From positions 1 through 64,000 of the forward strand of contig NW_025955159.1 in assembly GCF_022376445.1 (NCBI RefSeq): 64,000 nucleotides of DNA, in the 5' to 3' direction. The notes under the pieces were generated by a model. The model searched no databases and was not told the DNA's origin. It was given only the letters and a program-made list of their open reading frames with translations. The position numbers were made by a program, and so were the translations under genes. This DNA comes from Fomitopsis serialis (lineage: Eukaryota; Basidiomycota; Agaricomycetes; Polyporales; Fomitopsidaceae). Shown in pieces: positions 11,387-22,419 of the stretch (position 1 is the first letter of the stretch; the number at the start of each line of letters is the position of its first letter).

Positions 11387-11554
11387 TCAACACGTAGCTG
11401 CCATCCCGCTAAATGCTTCGCCAATCCAACGCTTGGCAACCAGTTTACCGTTGTCGGTGAAGAGCAGGTTAAAGCCTAAGCAGCCACCATAGTCAGCGCG
11501 AGTCGCTGCGCCGTTAGCGGCGAGACCGCGAGCAATGTCCTTCGTTTTGGACAT
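11387..11554 (-). pseudogene. Truncated inverted paralogue of the lectin-like gene
   Basis: A 55-codon frame opposite to the intact gene. It starts M-S-K-T-K-D-I-A-R-G-L-A-A-N-G-A and contains L-F-T-D-N-G-K-L-V-A-K-R-W-I-G-E-A-F, clearly homologous to the first 50 residues of the intact protein. A stop follows right after the first blade (TGA at 11387-11389). I found no downstream blades on this strand, so it is a 5' fragment left by an inverted duplication. Confidence 0.8.
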
Positions 11555-12873
11555 GTCGGGAATATTTGGCTGAGTTGCCTCCTTCGTAGTAATGGCTGTC
11601 GCATTCTCGCTGTGGCAGCAGCCTTTACGAATCAGTGCAACTTGAATGTGCCTCCGACGGAGACAGTAAGTACTGGTATCCAGCGGTATGTCACCATGAC
11701 ATTCGTGACTAGGACAGCCAGCGTGTTGACTATCGCGTATACGAACCCGACCAGTACTTGACGCGCCGAAGATACTTAAATTCCGTTCAAGCTTCCTTGG
11801 GCCACGCTGGTCATGTTGATGGCGCAGCTTACTGGCAAATCCTCTACGCTAGCCCCAGGTAACACCTCAACTTCAACGTACACGCTGTAAGATGTTGCGC
11901 AGATGACAACTGGTCTGGTCTGACACTCACCGTTGCATTCAAAGACCGTTAGCTATGCCTTCGCCAATACCTGCAGGCATCTCCTGTCCCGCGCGAATGC
12001 ATCCAAGATTTCGATAGTTCCAGCACTTCCTCTGATTCGGAGTCATCGATGTGCATATGCGCGGCCTGGTGTTGGATGTATGGGATTGATTGACAGCCTT
12101 TGTACAGCCTGAACCTTGCCACGGCGGAGTATGTCGAACTTGAATGCGCCCTCATCACTGACACGCCGTGTATTACATAAGTTCTTGTGGGAAAGCGCTG
12201 CTTCTCCAGATCTCGATCACTTTCCGCCGGAAAAGCGAAACCGGGAACTTCCGAGAAAGATACCGATCTGTTGTGCCTGGTTGATCAAGCCGTTCTATCC
12301 CAATCCGTACTATGTACCAGGACGCCTCGAACATCCGCGGCTCAAAACGCAAAAACGTCTGAGAAGGCGAGCGGGAATGCTTGAATCCATGTGCTGGCAG
12401 CTGGTGCAGAGGCACGCTGTGCATTTGACGTAAGTGTATCCTTCCATTCTCGATGAACACAATGACACGATACCGGGCCCAGCAGGAGAGCTCAGCTGAT
12501 TTCAATACGCCGGATGGCAGCTTGAATGGAATAGTAGGCCATGCCTGAACTGCGCGGTGCTCATAAGACAGCCCTACATAGGCCACTCCGTCAAAGAAGA
12601 CTAGTGCGAACTACATACTTACTAGCTCCTACACGGAAACCCGCGGTACTTTGTACGGAACCATTGCTGCCGTTATATTTCCCCAAGGAGGACTCGGAGC
12701 CGCGGGAGTCTGATCTCTTGTTCCACTACCTAAGGGCCGTTCACTGACTGCGAGTTCGGGACTCCCACGGCGTGCAGTAACTCTCCTCGCCGCTGGCAGT
12801 CTCAATAACTTACTCTGAACGTCTCTCTTCAGCTGCTACGTGTCCGTTGCATCGACACGCCTTTCAGTCAACC
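11555..12873. other. Intergenic region, no recognised gene
   Basis: About 1.3 kb with no recognisable coding sequence apart from the short dispersed repeat at 12201. A few phrases on the minus strand near 11960 weakly resemble lectin-gene sequence but not enough to annotate. Confidence 0.45.
12201..12224 (+). repeat. Short dispersed repeat, copy 2
   Basis: Same-orientation copy of 9438-9461. No coding role is visible. Confidence 0.6.
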
Positions 12874-14279
12874 ATGGTCAGGAAATTCTACGTCCCCGAC
12901 GACTTGCAGCACCCCTCCTGGACAGGCGAGCAGCCGGATAGAGTCAAACCCACCGGCCTCACATTCGCAACCCTACCTACCGAATGGGTCGTGCAGATGG
13001 CATTCAAGAGGGGCACCGATACATTCCTCGGCAACGGTTTCTTCGTGAACATTCCTGGCGTACCCGACTACCACGTCATCCTCACCGCCGGTCACAATCT
13101 CATCGGACCTGACAAGGAGGAGTCGCGGGACATCACCGTCCGTGCGCTCAACGCTGCCGACGACTACGTCGTCCCCGCGGACAAGTACTATATCTGCAAG
13201 TCGTTCAAGGCCAAACCCGTAGAGAACGATCCGAATGACTGGGGTTTGGTCCTCTACCCGCGTGGTCTGCCCAATCTCTTCCCCGCGCGCTACCGCGACC
13301 CAAGCACGACGCAGGCGCAGAAGGACATGATGGAGGCTAGCTTTGGCTTCCGCTTCAGCCTGCGCCTTGGCCACGCGGACTCGCTGCAAGGCCAGGCGAG
13401 CATCAGCGGCTATCGCGACGTGTCCCCGCGCGGCGAGCCGAGGGTCTCCACCGGCACCATCATCGCGGCGTACCCAACGCAGGTCGAGTACAAAGCCACG
13501 ACGGAGAGAGGCATAAGCGGGAGCGTCGTATGGATCGCGTACCGCACCTTCCCCACCGCGATCGCTATACAGTGCGTGCATCGATCCTTCGTCGCGCTTT
13601 CTGGAGCTCGTGCTCACGTTGCCTCGTCACTCACACACACAGTAACTACGGCCCGAAATACAAGGGTGCGGGCAGCCGTGGCTCGCGCATCACCGCCGAC
13701 CTCATGCGCGAAGTGTACGGCTTCACGAAGGGGGCCTCCCTCGGAATGCAGCTCCGCGCGCACGGGACGCCGCGGCAGGTCCGCGAGCTCCCCCCGGGCG
13801 GGCTCTTCTTGAGCTTCCCCTCCACCCTCCCCTTCGCGCGCGTGCACCTCCGCTCCGGGACGCCAGTCGACCTCCTGCCCGCGCAGTCCGGCGGCGTCCC
13901 GATGCACGTCATGGCCGTCAGCACGCCCTCTGGTACGCGGTACGCGGCGTTCAACATCGGAAAGCGCGAGATACTGCTCAGGGAGAAGATCCGGGACGAC
14001 TGTTTGTTCGAGCTCGTCAGCGGAAAGCAGTCGAAGCAGGGCGAGGAGACGATCCAGATCAAGATCCCGAAAGACTACGCTGACGTGGAGGGCAAGGAGA
14101 AGTTCCAGCTGCGCGTGCAGGGCACGGCCATCAGGCAGTTCGATGGCGACGATGCGGAGAGCTCGGAGGTGTCGTTCGTGGACGCGCCGACGTCGGATGC
14201 GGTGAGTCGTCATTTGTGTTCGTGCAGGAGTGAGCGCTCAATCGCGTTTCAGTGGACGGCCTTCGCGCTTCAGCGGTGA
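12874..14279 (+). CDS. Trypsin/V8-like serine protease (S1 fold), apparently intracellular
   Basis: The ATG at 12874 sits in a good context (accATGg). The catalytic triad is visible: L-T-A-G-H-N (His), N-D-W-G-L-V-L (Asp) and E-R-G-I-S-G-S-V-V (Ser), matching glutamyl-endopeptidase/V8-type proteases. An intron with donor GTGCGT near 13570 and acceptor cacacacacag at 13641 joins to give A-I-H-N-Y-G-P-K-Y. A 51-bp intron at 14202-14252 is a multiple of three without a stop, so its retention would keep the frame. After the protease domain, about 140 residues form an extra C-terminal region, E-I-L-L-R-E-K...V-E-G-K-E-K-F-Q-L-R. There is no signal peptide (M-V-R-K-F-Y-V-P-D-D), unusual for a fungal S1-type protease. 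Confidence 0.8.
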
Positions 14280-14305
14280 AGTCGGCTGAATCTGAACTTG
14301 ATGCC

Positions 14306-14600
14306 CTAGATGCGTGTGTGTCGGTTCTTGGGTTCGTAGATGTTACACCGCTTCATTGAATGAGGAGCATCGCTCTCGAGATAACATGATACCCAGTGCT
14401 CGCTCCGTGTGCCATACGCAACATGCTGGGTATATTTGCTGCCCTTGTTCTCGATCAATGCACCGCCGACTCGGAACGGGAAGTCACTATCAAACGACAA
14501 CATGTTTTACACTGGACGCAAATACGGGTGATACAGTGCCAGCCACTCCTCATACCCGCCGTGATCAGTCTCGTCAAGGGCTTCAAGACTCGCTATCCCT
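14306..14600 (-). pseudogene. Possible gene remnant, unrecognised
   Basis: One minus-strand frame reads S-L-E-A-L-D-E-T-D-H-G-G-Y-E-E-W-L-A-L-Y-H, a TAA stop, then M-L-S-F-D-S-D-F-P-F-R-V-G-G-A-L-I-E-N-K in the same frame. The composition looks protein-like, but there is an internal stop and no start. It could equally be chance. Confidence 0.25.
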
Positions 14601-14898
14601 CCACTCTTGCCTCATACTAGTACTAACTTACTAGGATATACACCGCATTGTCGTTCCTTCACACTCGCGAACTTTATTTTTATTTTTGAATGCACCCGTT
14701 TAACGATACTAACCTCCATATGCGTCGAGAGCGACCTAATCAATTGGACCATGTAGGCTGGTCGGACCAGCTGCACGGTTATATACGAGATTTGCCACAG
14801 TCCACTGAGTCTGCACGACGCAGCCGCAGCGGCGGTCTGGCGCCTAAGCACTACACTCCCTCGGTGCTTTCCACTCATCTTGCGCTCACCTCGCTGTA

Positions 14899-16406
14899 AT
14901 GAACGCGATCCAAAGAACCTCTCAAGAGCTATCCGTTGTCGCAAAATTGCAGACACTGGAACAGACCGGGTTGTGCGGTAGCTGCCACTGTGGCGCGCTC
15001 ACCTACACCGCTACGTCTAGCCCAACATTCACCGGCTATTGTCACTGTACGAAGTGCCAACGGTTAACAGGTGTGTGTCCCAATCATCTTCTATGATAAT
15101 CCGCCTCTAACCACGTGCTTTCATGTCATAGGCGGACCATTCGTACCGACCATCCATTTCCCGCTAGAATCCGTCGCTTTCTCCGCTGCTCCGGACTCTG
15201 CATTGCACACGTATACGCCAGCATCGCACCCACACGAGACTCGCTACAGATGCAACCTCTGCGGCGTCGGGGTCGGATCCGTGAACAAGAAAGAGGGACA
15301 TACTGCTGTGTGGGGCGGAACCTTGACGCGGATACCAGTCGCGGGTGAAGAGAGCGCGGGGAGGATAGCGATGTGGGAGAAGATAAGTCCAGTCTTGCAC
15401 TACCACTACGGAGAACGGATGCTGGACATCAGGGACGGACTGAGGAAGTACCGCGACAGGGTCCCAGAGGACGTCGGTGCACCCGGCTCGTGGAGCGTGC
15501 AGGGAGGAGACGCGGGTGAGACCAGCGACCCCGCGAGCAAAGAAGTGTTGGACGAAGCAGCTGGGCAACAGCTGAGTGGTGGTTGCTTCTGCGGGCAGGC
15601 CTCTTATACATTCTCTGCGACCGATGTCCTCAGGACGGCGTACTGTCACTGTACACAATGCCAAAAGCTTACTGGTGAGTGCCGATCGAGTACACCGTAT
15701 CGGTTCCTGCCGTGGAGGCCGTGTACCATCTCTGCGCCTCTCTGAGATATCGCTAACGAGTTCTTGACAGGCTGCCCATTCATCCATACCATCCATCTCC
15801 GTTCTTCTGCCGTCTCATTCGCACTGCCGTCATCCGCCGCGACCGCTCCTACTTTGTCTTCGACCATCTGCGCTTCGGAAATCGAACTCAACTCGCTGCC
15901 GCACGTACTGCGCGCATACAACACACCATTGAAACCGCACAAGACACGCCTACGCTGCACGACGTGCGGGACGTGTGTGGCATCAATGAACAGCCTGACG
16001 GGGACGACGTCCGTTTGGGGTGCGTAAAACAGTTCCTGTGTGGCTTTTGCGCCCGCGCCGCTGTTCTGCACGCCTTCGCTCAAGCGCGAGTGTCGTGCTG
16101 AGTCCTCGCATGCCCGCCGCACATTTGTAACAGGTACTCACGAGCGAGCTGACTGATCAATGTCTTTGACTAGGTGTCCACCTCGCACGTTCGCCCAGCG
16201 GACGGATTTGCGAATGGGATAAGGTGCGTCTGACCCGTCGCTACGTACAGAGCATTGCACGATTGCATTGAAACACTGAGGCGTACCATTACTCCTAGGT
16301 CAAGCCGACTGCCCATATATTCTATGGTACACAGTTGGTCGATATCAAGGATGTATTGGGCAAATGGTCAGGATATGAGAACAACAGTGACAGACTGGAT
16401 GTGTAG
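14899..16406 (+). CDS. Protein with two tandem GFA (CENP-V-type) zinc domains
   Basis: Domain 1: C-G-S-C-H-C-G-A, Y-C-H-C-T-K-C-Q-R-L-T-G and C-N-L-C. Domain 2: G-G-C-F-C-G-Q, Y-C-H-C-T-Q-C-Q-K-L-T-G and C-T-T-C-G. These are the zinc ligand sets of the glutathione-dependent formaldehyde-activating (GFA) fold; in fungi the enzymatic role is mostly unproven. Introns follow each C-Q-x-L-T-G motif at the same place in both domains, pointing to internal duplication including an intron. Two more introns precede G-V-H-L-A-R-S-P-S-G-R-I and V-K-P-T-A-H-I-F-Y-G. The end is TAG at 16404-16406. A TATATA box lies near 14781. Location is probably cytosolic. Confidence 0.87.
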
Positions 16407-16539
16407 ACTTCTGTCTGTAGGTCCGTGATGGCGAAGCACACGATTATGTTCTGATTGAAAATGCAAGAAACATCGATTCAGTGGGTGAATGCTCGTATTT
16501 GAATCTTACCTGACGAAAGTAGTAGTCGCTTACTGCTCA

Positions 16540-17490
16540 TACAATGCCGAGGTCGTTATGGTCCAGGCGACCCCAGATTGATACGGAGATCCTGCCAGAA
16601 TTGCACGTCATCCGAGCCTCCCGTTGAAATCGTACGGCACATACCTGTATGTGTTGACAGAGTGGGCAACAAGTGCACGGATTGTTGAAACTCGGTCCAC
16701 GGACAGCATGCGTGCGCGAACGTACATAATATTGCCGCGTGAAAACATTGCAGGAAGGCTCGCGAAGAGCATGGTGAGGAAAAAATAGGGTAAAACCCGA
16801 CAGCGCAAGAGTAGTCTGAATCGAGTTTCGCAGGAGCAGAGCTCCGCGAGCCGCGAAGTGAACTAACGGACACCATCCGCATGCACGCACCATTTGACCA
16901 CGACAGTCTTCCTGAAATGCAGTGATATGCAGTGAATGCTTTTCGAGGACAATTAAAGAACTCGCCACATCCTCCTGCCGCTGATTGCATCCTCGAGCAA
17001 GTGTCGAACAATGCGAAGACGATAGCGATCGGCGCGTGAAAGCGTGAAGCTTGCCCTGTCCCCGCGACGTGTCCCAAAGCTGCATCCGTCCCTCCGCTTC
17101 ACATAACAAGACCGCTGCGGCCAAATTGGACCTCGCCCACAAGCAGCCCTGCCGCCGCGATCCTTCGGCACTTGGACGTGAACCATGCTATCACTTCTCC
17201 GGGCTTGCAGGATGCAGCTGTGTTTCTGATACGTCGCGCCAGCCTGTGAGGCTGGGACCCTGCTAGAGTCGATCAAGGGGGACTGGAGTACTCAGACCTT
17301 AGCCCGCTCACGAATGCAGACGCGTGACGCGTCCTGTACGCTGTGAGCCTCGCGGCTTTTGCGCTGTCGGGGGGAGAGCGGGCACCCGTCGTGGGCGGAC
17401 GGGAGAGACCGTCTCGAGGAAGACAATGTGGCGGCCCGTGGTTGTTATATATAGCGGAGTGCGCATCTCAGATCCAGGTGTGGCTGAGAC
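16540..17490 (-). repeat. Left arm of an inverted repeat flanking the hydantoinase-B gene
   Basis: Read on the minus strand from about 17490 downward, this matches 20862-21730 on the plus strand: the CAGATC...TATATA start, CCCCCCGACAGCGCAAA, GTGAGCGGGCTAAGGTCTGA, GGGTCCCAGC and the stretch encoding R-G-A-L-L-x-R-N-S-I-Q-T-T-L-A-L. Identity is high in blocks with gaps between. A TATATATA element near its upstream end suggests the repeat carries its own promoter. No protein family was recognised. Confidence 0.75.
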
Positions 17491-17786
17491 GGTCTGGACA
17501 GTCGACACTCCGGCGGGAGCGGAGCAACCATCCATACTGCCTACATCAATCTTTATAGCAAAGACAGACCTCCACCACCTTCAGCTTCCTTCAAATCCGA
17601 AGGTGCCCTATCATGTCCCCGCACGTCCCTCACCGCAAACATCGACTTGAACTTTGGAAAGACGCGCTGGTTAATCGCCGCCTGAATGGCTAATCTGGTA
17701 ATCTCTGCGCGCCGGTGGCTAATCTGCAATTCCTTGTCGATAACTGAAGGTCTGACTCGGACGATTGCCCCTCTTTTAGGGCGCGA

Positions 17787-17793
17787 TATATAG
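17787..17793 (+). promoter_or_regulatory. TATA box of the hydantoinase-B gene
   Basis: TATATAG about 60 bp upstream of the ATG at 17849. It supports transcription starting here, and so a protein made without a HyuA half. Confidence 0.55.
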
Positions 17794-17848
17794 CACTGGA
17801 GAGGCAGCTTGGGTTCATCGTGCTCGCTCTACGCGCTTACTCTCCGCT

Positions 17849-20618
17849 ATGTCTCAGCCCAACTACAAGGCCGCCGATCCGATCCTCCTCACGCTCTTCG
17901 CCAACCGCTTCATGAGCGTGGCGGAGGCGATGGGCCGTTCGCTGCAGCAAACAGCGATCAGTACGAACATCAAGGAGCGTCTGGACTTCTCTTGCGCGCT
18001 GTTCGCACCTGACGGAGACCTGGTGGCGAACGCGCCGTTCATTCCCATTCACTTGGGTTCGATGAGTTTGTGAGTACACGAACTCGTTGGGAGTATGATT
18101 GGTCTGGCTTGTATATCCAGAAATTGGCAGTCGAGCGAGGCTAGACGTGCTACTCTCCCGAAGTCAGAGATGCGCCTGGGGGAGCGGAGAGTGGAATGTC
18201 CGTTCTCTCGCTTTACAGAGCTTCTTTATGCTGGTATCTGGATTGAGTGTTATAGAATGCACCCTCGCAGATCGTGGCTAGCTGCGACCCTCCCATGCCG
18301 CGTATCCGTGGTCGACAATTGTCCGGTGGGGAACTGGTATGGAATGACCAAGGACGCTGGCCGCAGCGAGAGGGCAGGCGCGCGCTGGCCGCCAAGACTC
18401 CTTGCAAATGCGAATCACGCTTTCGTGAATCCAGCATCTGGAATGGATGCAGTCGCTGTACGAGTACGCATCATGAAGTCATGCTTGGCTTCGGACTGCG
18501 GGATACCGCCGGGGTCCCGTAAATGGTGCCCCGGCCCTCTCACAGACATGCGCTCTCAATTGAGAGAGCGTAGGAGTCCGTCCGAGCACCTTCCCCTTGA
18601 CCTAGTACCGAACACCGATGATGCAGTCTTGACAACGTGAAGGGTGGTATTCGTTGAGGCACGACGGTATCCTGAACAGTCTTACCTAACATTCCACATA
18701 GCCTTGTACGCTAAGTATGAGATGCTCATCACGTCCTACAGTGCGGTGCGCTACCAGATGAAGCTCCATGGCAAGTCGCTCAAGCCCGGCGACGTGCTCA
18801 TGACGAACTCGCCTTGGGCGGGCGGCTCACACCTGCCCGACATCACCATCATCTCGCCCGTCTTCGACACCAAGACGAACGAGATCATCTTCTTCACCGC
18901 GTCGCGCGGGCATCACGCCGACATCGGCGGTATTCTCCCGGGGTCAATGCCGCCGACGTCTACGAACATCTTCGAGGAGGGCGCGCAGATCGAGAGCTTC
19001 AAGGTCGTGGACGGGGGAGTGTACAATCATGACGAGCTCGTCGAGTATATGGTCAACAAGCCGGCGCAGTACCCTGGGAGCTCAGGGTGCAGGAACATTA
19101 AGGACGTGGAGAGCGATCTGAAGGCCGTATGTGGTCCTCCTACAAAGGTTGAGCTCCTGTCACTGACCATCATCTGCTATCTAGCAAATTGCGGCCAACC
19201 ACAAGGGCATTCAACTTATTCAAGCGAGTAAGTGGCTCTGATCCGGTGGACGCGCTGTCACACTGACGGTCTGATAGTCGTGGATGACTATGGGCTCGAG
19301 ACCGTCCAGGAGTACATGTTCCACATCCGGTCCAACGCGGAGCAGTCCGTTAGGAACGTCCTCCGGGACGCCGCCAAGCGCGCAGGCACGAATGTGCTCG
19401 AGGCGATCGACTACCTCGACGACGGTTCTCCGGTGCGCTACCATCTCCTTCGTCATCTTACCACCATCCCTCAACCTTTCTACAGATCAAACTGAAGGTG
19501 ACGATCGACGAAGCAGAGGGATCCGCCGTGTGCGACTTCACGGGCACGGGCTGCGAGGTGCGCGGGAACCTAAACGCGCCGATCAGCGTCGTGCACTCCG
19601 CGGTGATCTACTGCATGCGCGCGATGCTCGACATGGACATTCCACTCAACGCGGGCTGTCTCGTGCCCATCACCGTCGTCATCCCGGAGGGCAGCCTCCT
19701 TAGCCCGAGTCGGAGCGCGGCGGTGTGCGGCGGCAACGTTCTCACGAGCCAGCGCATGGTTGATGTGGTGCTGAAGGCGTTCAGGGCGTGTGCAGCGAGC
19801 CAGGGATGTACCAAGTGCGTGTGTCCATGGTTCATTTTTCCTTGATTGCTGACGTGGCTGTCAGCAACTTGACATTTGGCGCGGGCGGCAAGGACAAGGA
19901 CGGCAACAACATCACTGGCTGGGGCTACTACGAGGTCGGTATCCCATACTCCATTACGTCCTGCATGTCTCTGAAATCCGCCACAGACTATCGCAGGTGG
20001 CTCCGGCGCTGGCCCCGGTTGGCACGGCACGTCGGGCGTGCACACGCACATCACGAACACGCGCATCGGCGACGTCGAGATCCTCGAGCGGCGCTACCCC
20101 GTGCTCGTGCACCAGTTCGGCCTGCGCCCCGGCAGCGGCGGGAAGGGGAAATGGCGCGGGGGCGACGGCGTCGTGCGCGAGATTGAGTTCACGGAGGGTC
20201 TCCAGGTGTCTATCCTCTCCGAGGTGCGTCCTTCCGTAGCAGCGTGCGTCCGCCTCAGCGGAGACTAACGTGTCCCGGGCAGCGTCGCACGCGCCAGCCG
20301 TACGGGATGGAAGGCGGCGAGCCCGGCGTGATGGGCCGCAACACCTGGGTGAAGCAGGCGCGTAAGGAGGACGGCGACTTCCCCGAGGACACCGGGGATA
20401 GCAAGCCCGCACCACTTCAGCCGCGCAAAATCAACATCGGCGGGAAGGCGACGGTCTGGATGGGCAAGGGCGACCGGCTACTGATCGAGACGCCAGGTGC
20501 GGGTGCGTGGGGCGCTGTCGAGCATGGCGAAGGACCCGAGGCGGACCATGGCCATGTCAAGGCGTGGGCGCCGAGGGGAAGTTTGGCAGAGAGGGAGGCG
20601 GCGCAGGCTGGATTCTGA
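17849..20618 (+). CDS. Hydantoinase B / 5-oxoprolinase-type protein lacking the HyuA half
   Basis: Hydantoinase-B domain with [63 protein letters not shown] and [11 protein letters not shown]. Fungal 5-oxoprolinases are usually ~1300-residue HyuA-HyuB fusions that hydrolyse 5-oxoproline with ATP; here only the HyuB half is present and the sequence opens with its own TATA box and ATG. An unusually long first intron (18070-18741, 672 bp) interrupts G-S-M-S-F/A-V-R-Y-Q; the other introns are about 50-65 bp. The stop is at 20616-20618. Inverted repeats flank the gene. Alone it may be inactive or may pair with a separate HyuA protein. Confidence 0.85.
18070..18741 (+). other. Oversized intron of the hydantoinase-B gene
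   Basis: The donor GTGAGT at 18070 and acceptor cctacag at 18741 restore the conserved F-A-V-R-Y-Q reading. The 672-bp length is about tenfold that of neighbouring introns, so an insertion is likely. A GTATGA hexamer occurs near both ends (about 18091 and 18716) and could be a target duplication, but no convincing terminal repeats follow it. Confidence 0.6.
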
Positions 20619-20861
20619 GAGGGTGTCACAACTGAGTTGTAGCAATAGGTCGCTTGACAGATAAGTAACAAATCCGTCATGTAGCGCTGATATATGTATT
20701 CTGTAGTGCTTAGGTACCGCGCTCGTTCTGATTCTCGGTGCTCAAGTTGGTTCAAGCCTACCTTCCAGTCATAAGGACTAAGTCATTGGGTAACCCTTTT
20801 TGGTCAGCAACCGTGACGGAGAAGACTAGTAGTAAGTCATTGGATCTATCACGTTTCCAGC

Positions 20862-21730
20862 CACACCCGATCTGAGATACGCCGTCCGCCGTATATAAGG
20901 CAGCAGCCACGACTGTCTTGTCCTCGAGACGGCTCCTCCTGTCAGCCCACGACAGGAGTCCCTCTCCCCCCGACAGCGCAAAGGCCGCGACGCTCACAAC
21001 GTACAGGACGCTACACGCGTCTGTATTCGTGAGCGGGCTAAGGTCTGAGAGGTCCCCCTCGATTGGCCCCAGCCGGGTCCCAGCTTCACAGGCTGGCGCG
21101 ACGTACCAGAAACGCAGCTGCATCCCGCATACCCAGAGAAGGCGTAGCATGGCCCTCCATCTACTTATGGGAGGGTCTCGGCCTCGTTTTGCTTGTGGGT
21201 GGGCCATGACATTGCCTGTACCGGTCGGCCATGTGAAGGCGGAGGGTCGGGGTGCAGCTTTGGAACACGTCGCGGGGACAGGGCGGTCATCTTGCTCGTA
21301 CGTGCCCACCTCTGTCGTCTTCGCAGTGCTCGACTCTTGTTCGAGGACACCGGTAGCGTCACCAGGCGGATGTGGCGGGGTTCTGCCTCGAAAAGCATCT
21401 GACCTGTAGGAAGACGAGAGTGGTTCTATGGCGCGTACGCGCGGATGGCTGTCCCTTAGTTCACTTCGCGGCTCGCGGAGCTCTGCTCATGCGAAACTCG
21501 ATTCAGACTACTCTTGCGCTGTCGGATCACAGCCAATTTTTTCCTCACCGTGCTCTTCGCGAGCATCTGTGGTTTCTACCTGTGTCGGCTCGGTGTCACT
21601 CCAAGTTATGGCTTGCGCCATCGATTTCTTTGCACGTATGCTTCAACTGTACTGTTGTACGCCTTTTGATATGCGTTCACCGCGCTTTCTGTCTGTCTAC
21701 GCAGGTATGTATGTGTAGACCAACTTTTAC
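20862..21730 (+). repeat. Right arm of the inverted repeat flanking the hydantoinase-B gene
   Basis: Inverted counterpart of 16540-17490. It begins near CCAGCCACACC, has a TATATAAGG box at about 20891 and runs into TTTTTTCCTCACCGTGCTCTTCGCGAGC near 21540 before similarity fades. Open frames here are not conserved between arms over their full length, so I do not call a protein. Confidence 0.75.
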
Positions 21731-21857
21731 GGTGCCTAGATTCAAAAGAACTTATCCAGTCCAAGTTACATATACAGGATTACATGCAGCCGATATATCG
21801 GGTCTGCCAAGGTTTTGCGTACACTACCGTTCCCGGCTTATCCATGCGATTGCAGTA

Positions 21858-22346
21858 TCATACCACGATGCAGCTGACGGAGATGAGGCTGCCCTAGAAA
21901 GTCGGGAAGGTCAAACCGGCATGCAAGCCACCCCGCGAAGACGGGCACTTACTATCCCATTCTCTTCGCAGCACACAGGTGTTTTGCTACAGACTTCGGC
22001 GACAACAACGGGGTTGCAGCTGATGCCGACGAGGCCGTCAAGCCCCTGCACCATGACACCCAGAGCTCCAAGAATCGAGGAAACCCGCTGGACCCAGCCT
22101 GTCGCAGCCATAGTGTGCGAGCGTGAGTCCACCGGGTCGACGGGGAGAAAAAGGAAGCGCGCGTACGTCGCCGACTTGTTCGCAGCGCTGAGCCCCGCAG
22201 CCCGTGTTGCAGCTGCTGACGGAAGTGGCTGTAGGTGTAGCGGTGACGGTCACCGTCTGCGTGGGCTCGCTGCCCAACCCTCCGGGGACCGCGGCGACGG
22301 CCAGTGCGAGGGACGCGGCGATAAGGATGCGGGTGATTGAGAACAT
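21858..22346 (-). CDS. Class I hydrophobin-like protein with an altered cysteine pattern
   Basis: Secreted amphipathic surface protein. Exons 22346-22167, 22087-21953 and 21893-21858 give 116 residues in frame. A signal peptide is clear (M-F-S-I-T-R-I-L-I-A-A-S-L-A-L-A-V-A-A). The C-terminal half is typical: G-L-V-G-I-S-C-N-P-V, V-C-S-K-T-P-V-C-C-E-E-N and V-S-C-I-V-V. The N-terminal half is odd: the usual C-N-T-G-x-x-x-C-C reads C-N-T-G-C-G-A-Q-R-C, so the first CC doublet is R-C and a cysteine appears four residues earlier. CGC versus TGC is a single C/T change. Disulphide pairing may be altered or the gene may be on the way to loss. A CATAAAG element lies about 100 bp upstream. Confidence 0.85.
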
Positions 22347-22419
22347 GGCAGTGTTGGTGAGTCTGGACGAGCAGATGGATCACTGAGACGTTTCAGTAGA
22401 GCTGCGCCCTGGGGAATAG

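Noticed and set aside
16540..21730. Inverted ~0.9-kb repeats as LTRs of a retrotransposon
   Set aside because: They are inverted rather than direct, no TG...CA ends, primer-binding site or polymerase genes were found between them.
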